NCBI GenBank assembly: GCA_003342815.1
Contig: PTEX01000015.1
Location: 2,168,499 to 2,232,498, forward strand
Direction of reading: 5' to 3'
Source: Eudromia elegans
Taxonomy: Eukaryota; Chordata; Aves; Tinamiformes; Tinamidae
DNA: 64,000 nucleotides
Part shown: one piece after another, positions 62,601 to 64,000 of the stretch
How positions within the stretch are numbered: position 1 is the first letter of the stretch
Layout: each line of letters opens with the position of its first letter
The notes under the pieces: model-generated
What the model was told of the DNA's origin: nothing
The model's database searches: none
Seen by the model: the letters and a program-made list of their open reading frames with translations, nothing else
Position numbers and translations under genes: made by a program

Positions 62601-64000
62601 TGGAAAAGGCATTTTGGGAATCTTTCTGTGGGATATGGGATGCAACGTAAATGCCTAAACTGCTTAGTTTATTGGCCCTCTTCTTTTTCACCAACAGACA
62701 ATATTCTGTGGATTCCGCAGTGCATTTCTCTCTAAACTTTTTTACTTTCCCTCCTCGATGAGATTCTTTTTTGCTAAAGTAGTTTGCCGTTGTTGTCATG
62801 AAAATCAGGAAGACACATCTAATTGTGGCTGAGGCCATGGACCTATGCCATTAAACAAAACCTCAGTTCTCTACGGCAATACGGAGATTAGTTCCTTTTA
62901 GCGTGCGAGTTTGCAGTGTCTTCCTTTTATTGCCCATGACTCCTTATAAAGCAGAATACTTGCTGTATTGCAGAACTTTGCTTCAATTTTAAAATGTTTT
63001 AAAATGAGGTATGTTGAAAATGTCTCGCCTGCTATTCAACTAAAAGAAACATTATGGACCACTTAGAAATGTAATTCTTACCACAAGCAATAATAACATC
63101 CATATGGCAAAAAATAAGAGAGGGCAAAACATCTTTTTTTTTCTGTAAAGAACTGGAATTGTGATGAAGATGGATTTTCAGCATCAAAATGTAATTTACT
63201 TACATTATATTTGGGTTCAATGAAAGCTGACTTTATCCTTCTCTTTCTTACAATTTTGAAATTTTCTTTAAAAGGAAAAAAATATGGCTTATAGTAGGAA
63301 GACCTTGTAGTAAATTTTCTGTTTCAGTTCAATATTTCAGAAGTGTTTTAAAGCAATCACCTTTATAATAAAGAAGATTTAACATTAAAGAAGGTACATT
63401 TTTCACATAGAAGAAATCTGAGGAGACTACGTCTTTCACTGCGACTTCTAAGCGTCAGGTTTCCTCTCTGTTCTTATGGCTTGATTTAGTTAGTTTTGAG
63501 GTGTGTTGAGCAAAATATCTACCAAAATGATGTTTTCATTCACACTAGATTTGTAACTTTAAATATCCTACCAGTATTTTTGGCCTGTTTACTGTGAACC
63601 ACTGCAGTTTTATCTGGTTGGTCTTTTGCATTATATTCTGTACCTAGATTCACCTCATTCATTTTTCTGGATGATTTTTTGTGATGTTTTCTTCTTCTTT
63701 CTTCCTCCATTAATATTGGGTTATTTCGCCAAATACAACATTCTTTGTGATTCATAATGAGGAGAAAACATAATCTGCTAATAAAACCTTTGGAAGAATT
63801 AATAGCATCCTTCTTTAATTCCCTTTCCTCTCTACCACTTTGGATCTATCTGCATACACACTGTCTCAATAATAATGGGATACCGCTAAAAATATCCATG
63901 GAAAATAATTAAGTCAGTTAAAATATATACATATGTTCTGGCTATATTCAAATGGAGTTTGCTTAACCATTTTCAGGGTTCAGCATACAGAACAGCCAAG
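56640..64000. other. 5' flank of TRPA1, distal part, no gene recognised
   Basis: The segment is AT-rich to average, with no recognisable exon chain, RNA gene or repeat family. One stretch (about 60,480-60,800) has a cluster of homeodomain and E-box-like sites and could be a regulatory element. Confidence 0.6.

Overview
The window is vertebrate nuclear DNA, most likely from a bird. One gene can be reconstructed in full: TRPA1, the irritant- and temperature-gated cation channel, on the minus strand from about 44,558 (start codon) to 12,872 (stop codon). I placed all 27 coding exons by joining AG/GT splice signals with continuous reading phase. The joined coding sequence is 3,381 nt, or 1,126 residues plus a stop (human TRPA1 has 1,119), with no internal stop and no phase conflict. 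The avian call rests on CR1 LINE tails of bird type (at about 901, 10165 and 34886), compact introns (about 32 kb for 27 exons) and low repeat density. Turtles and crocodilians also carry CR1, so the species cannot be fixed from the sequence.

Layout, left to right. Positions 1 to about 12,040 are the 3' flank of TRPA1: no exon is recognisable, with two CR1 fragments and one AT-rich microsatellite. From 12,040 to 12,871 lies the TRPA1 3' UTR with two candidate poly(A) signals. From 12,872 to 44,558 are the 27 exons: exon 1 holds the N-terminus, exons 2-14 the ankyrin repeats, exons 14-18 the cysteine-rich linker that senses electrophiles, exons 18/19-24 the six membrane helices and pore, exon 24 the TRP-like helix, and exons 26-27 the C-terminal coiled coil. 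A CpG island (about 44,100-44,880) covers exon 1 and the presumed promoter. From 44,890 to 64,000 is the 5' flank, AT-rich and without a gene I can name. In human the neighbours are MSC on the 3' side and KCNB2 on the 5' side; neither is seen here.

Observations most worth a second look: a run of nine C-tracts on the + strand (G-tracts in the transcript) 11 nt past the exon 1 splice donor; a 39-nt in-frame microexon candidate between the S6 exon and the gate exon; exon 20, which codes S2 and can be skipped in frame as in mouse TRPA1b; replacement of the Ser-Thr pair in S5 that forms the menthol/A-967079 pocket in mammals; and a 135-codon open frame at 56,221-56,628 (minus) with a strong start context and a signal-peptide-like N-terminus. 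I found no undescribed multi-gene system. Most of the remaining open frames look like chance or antisense shadows.
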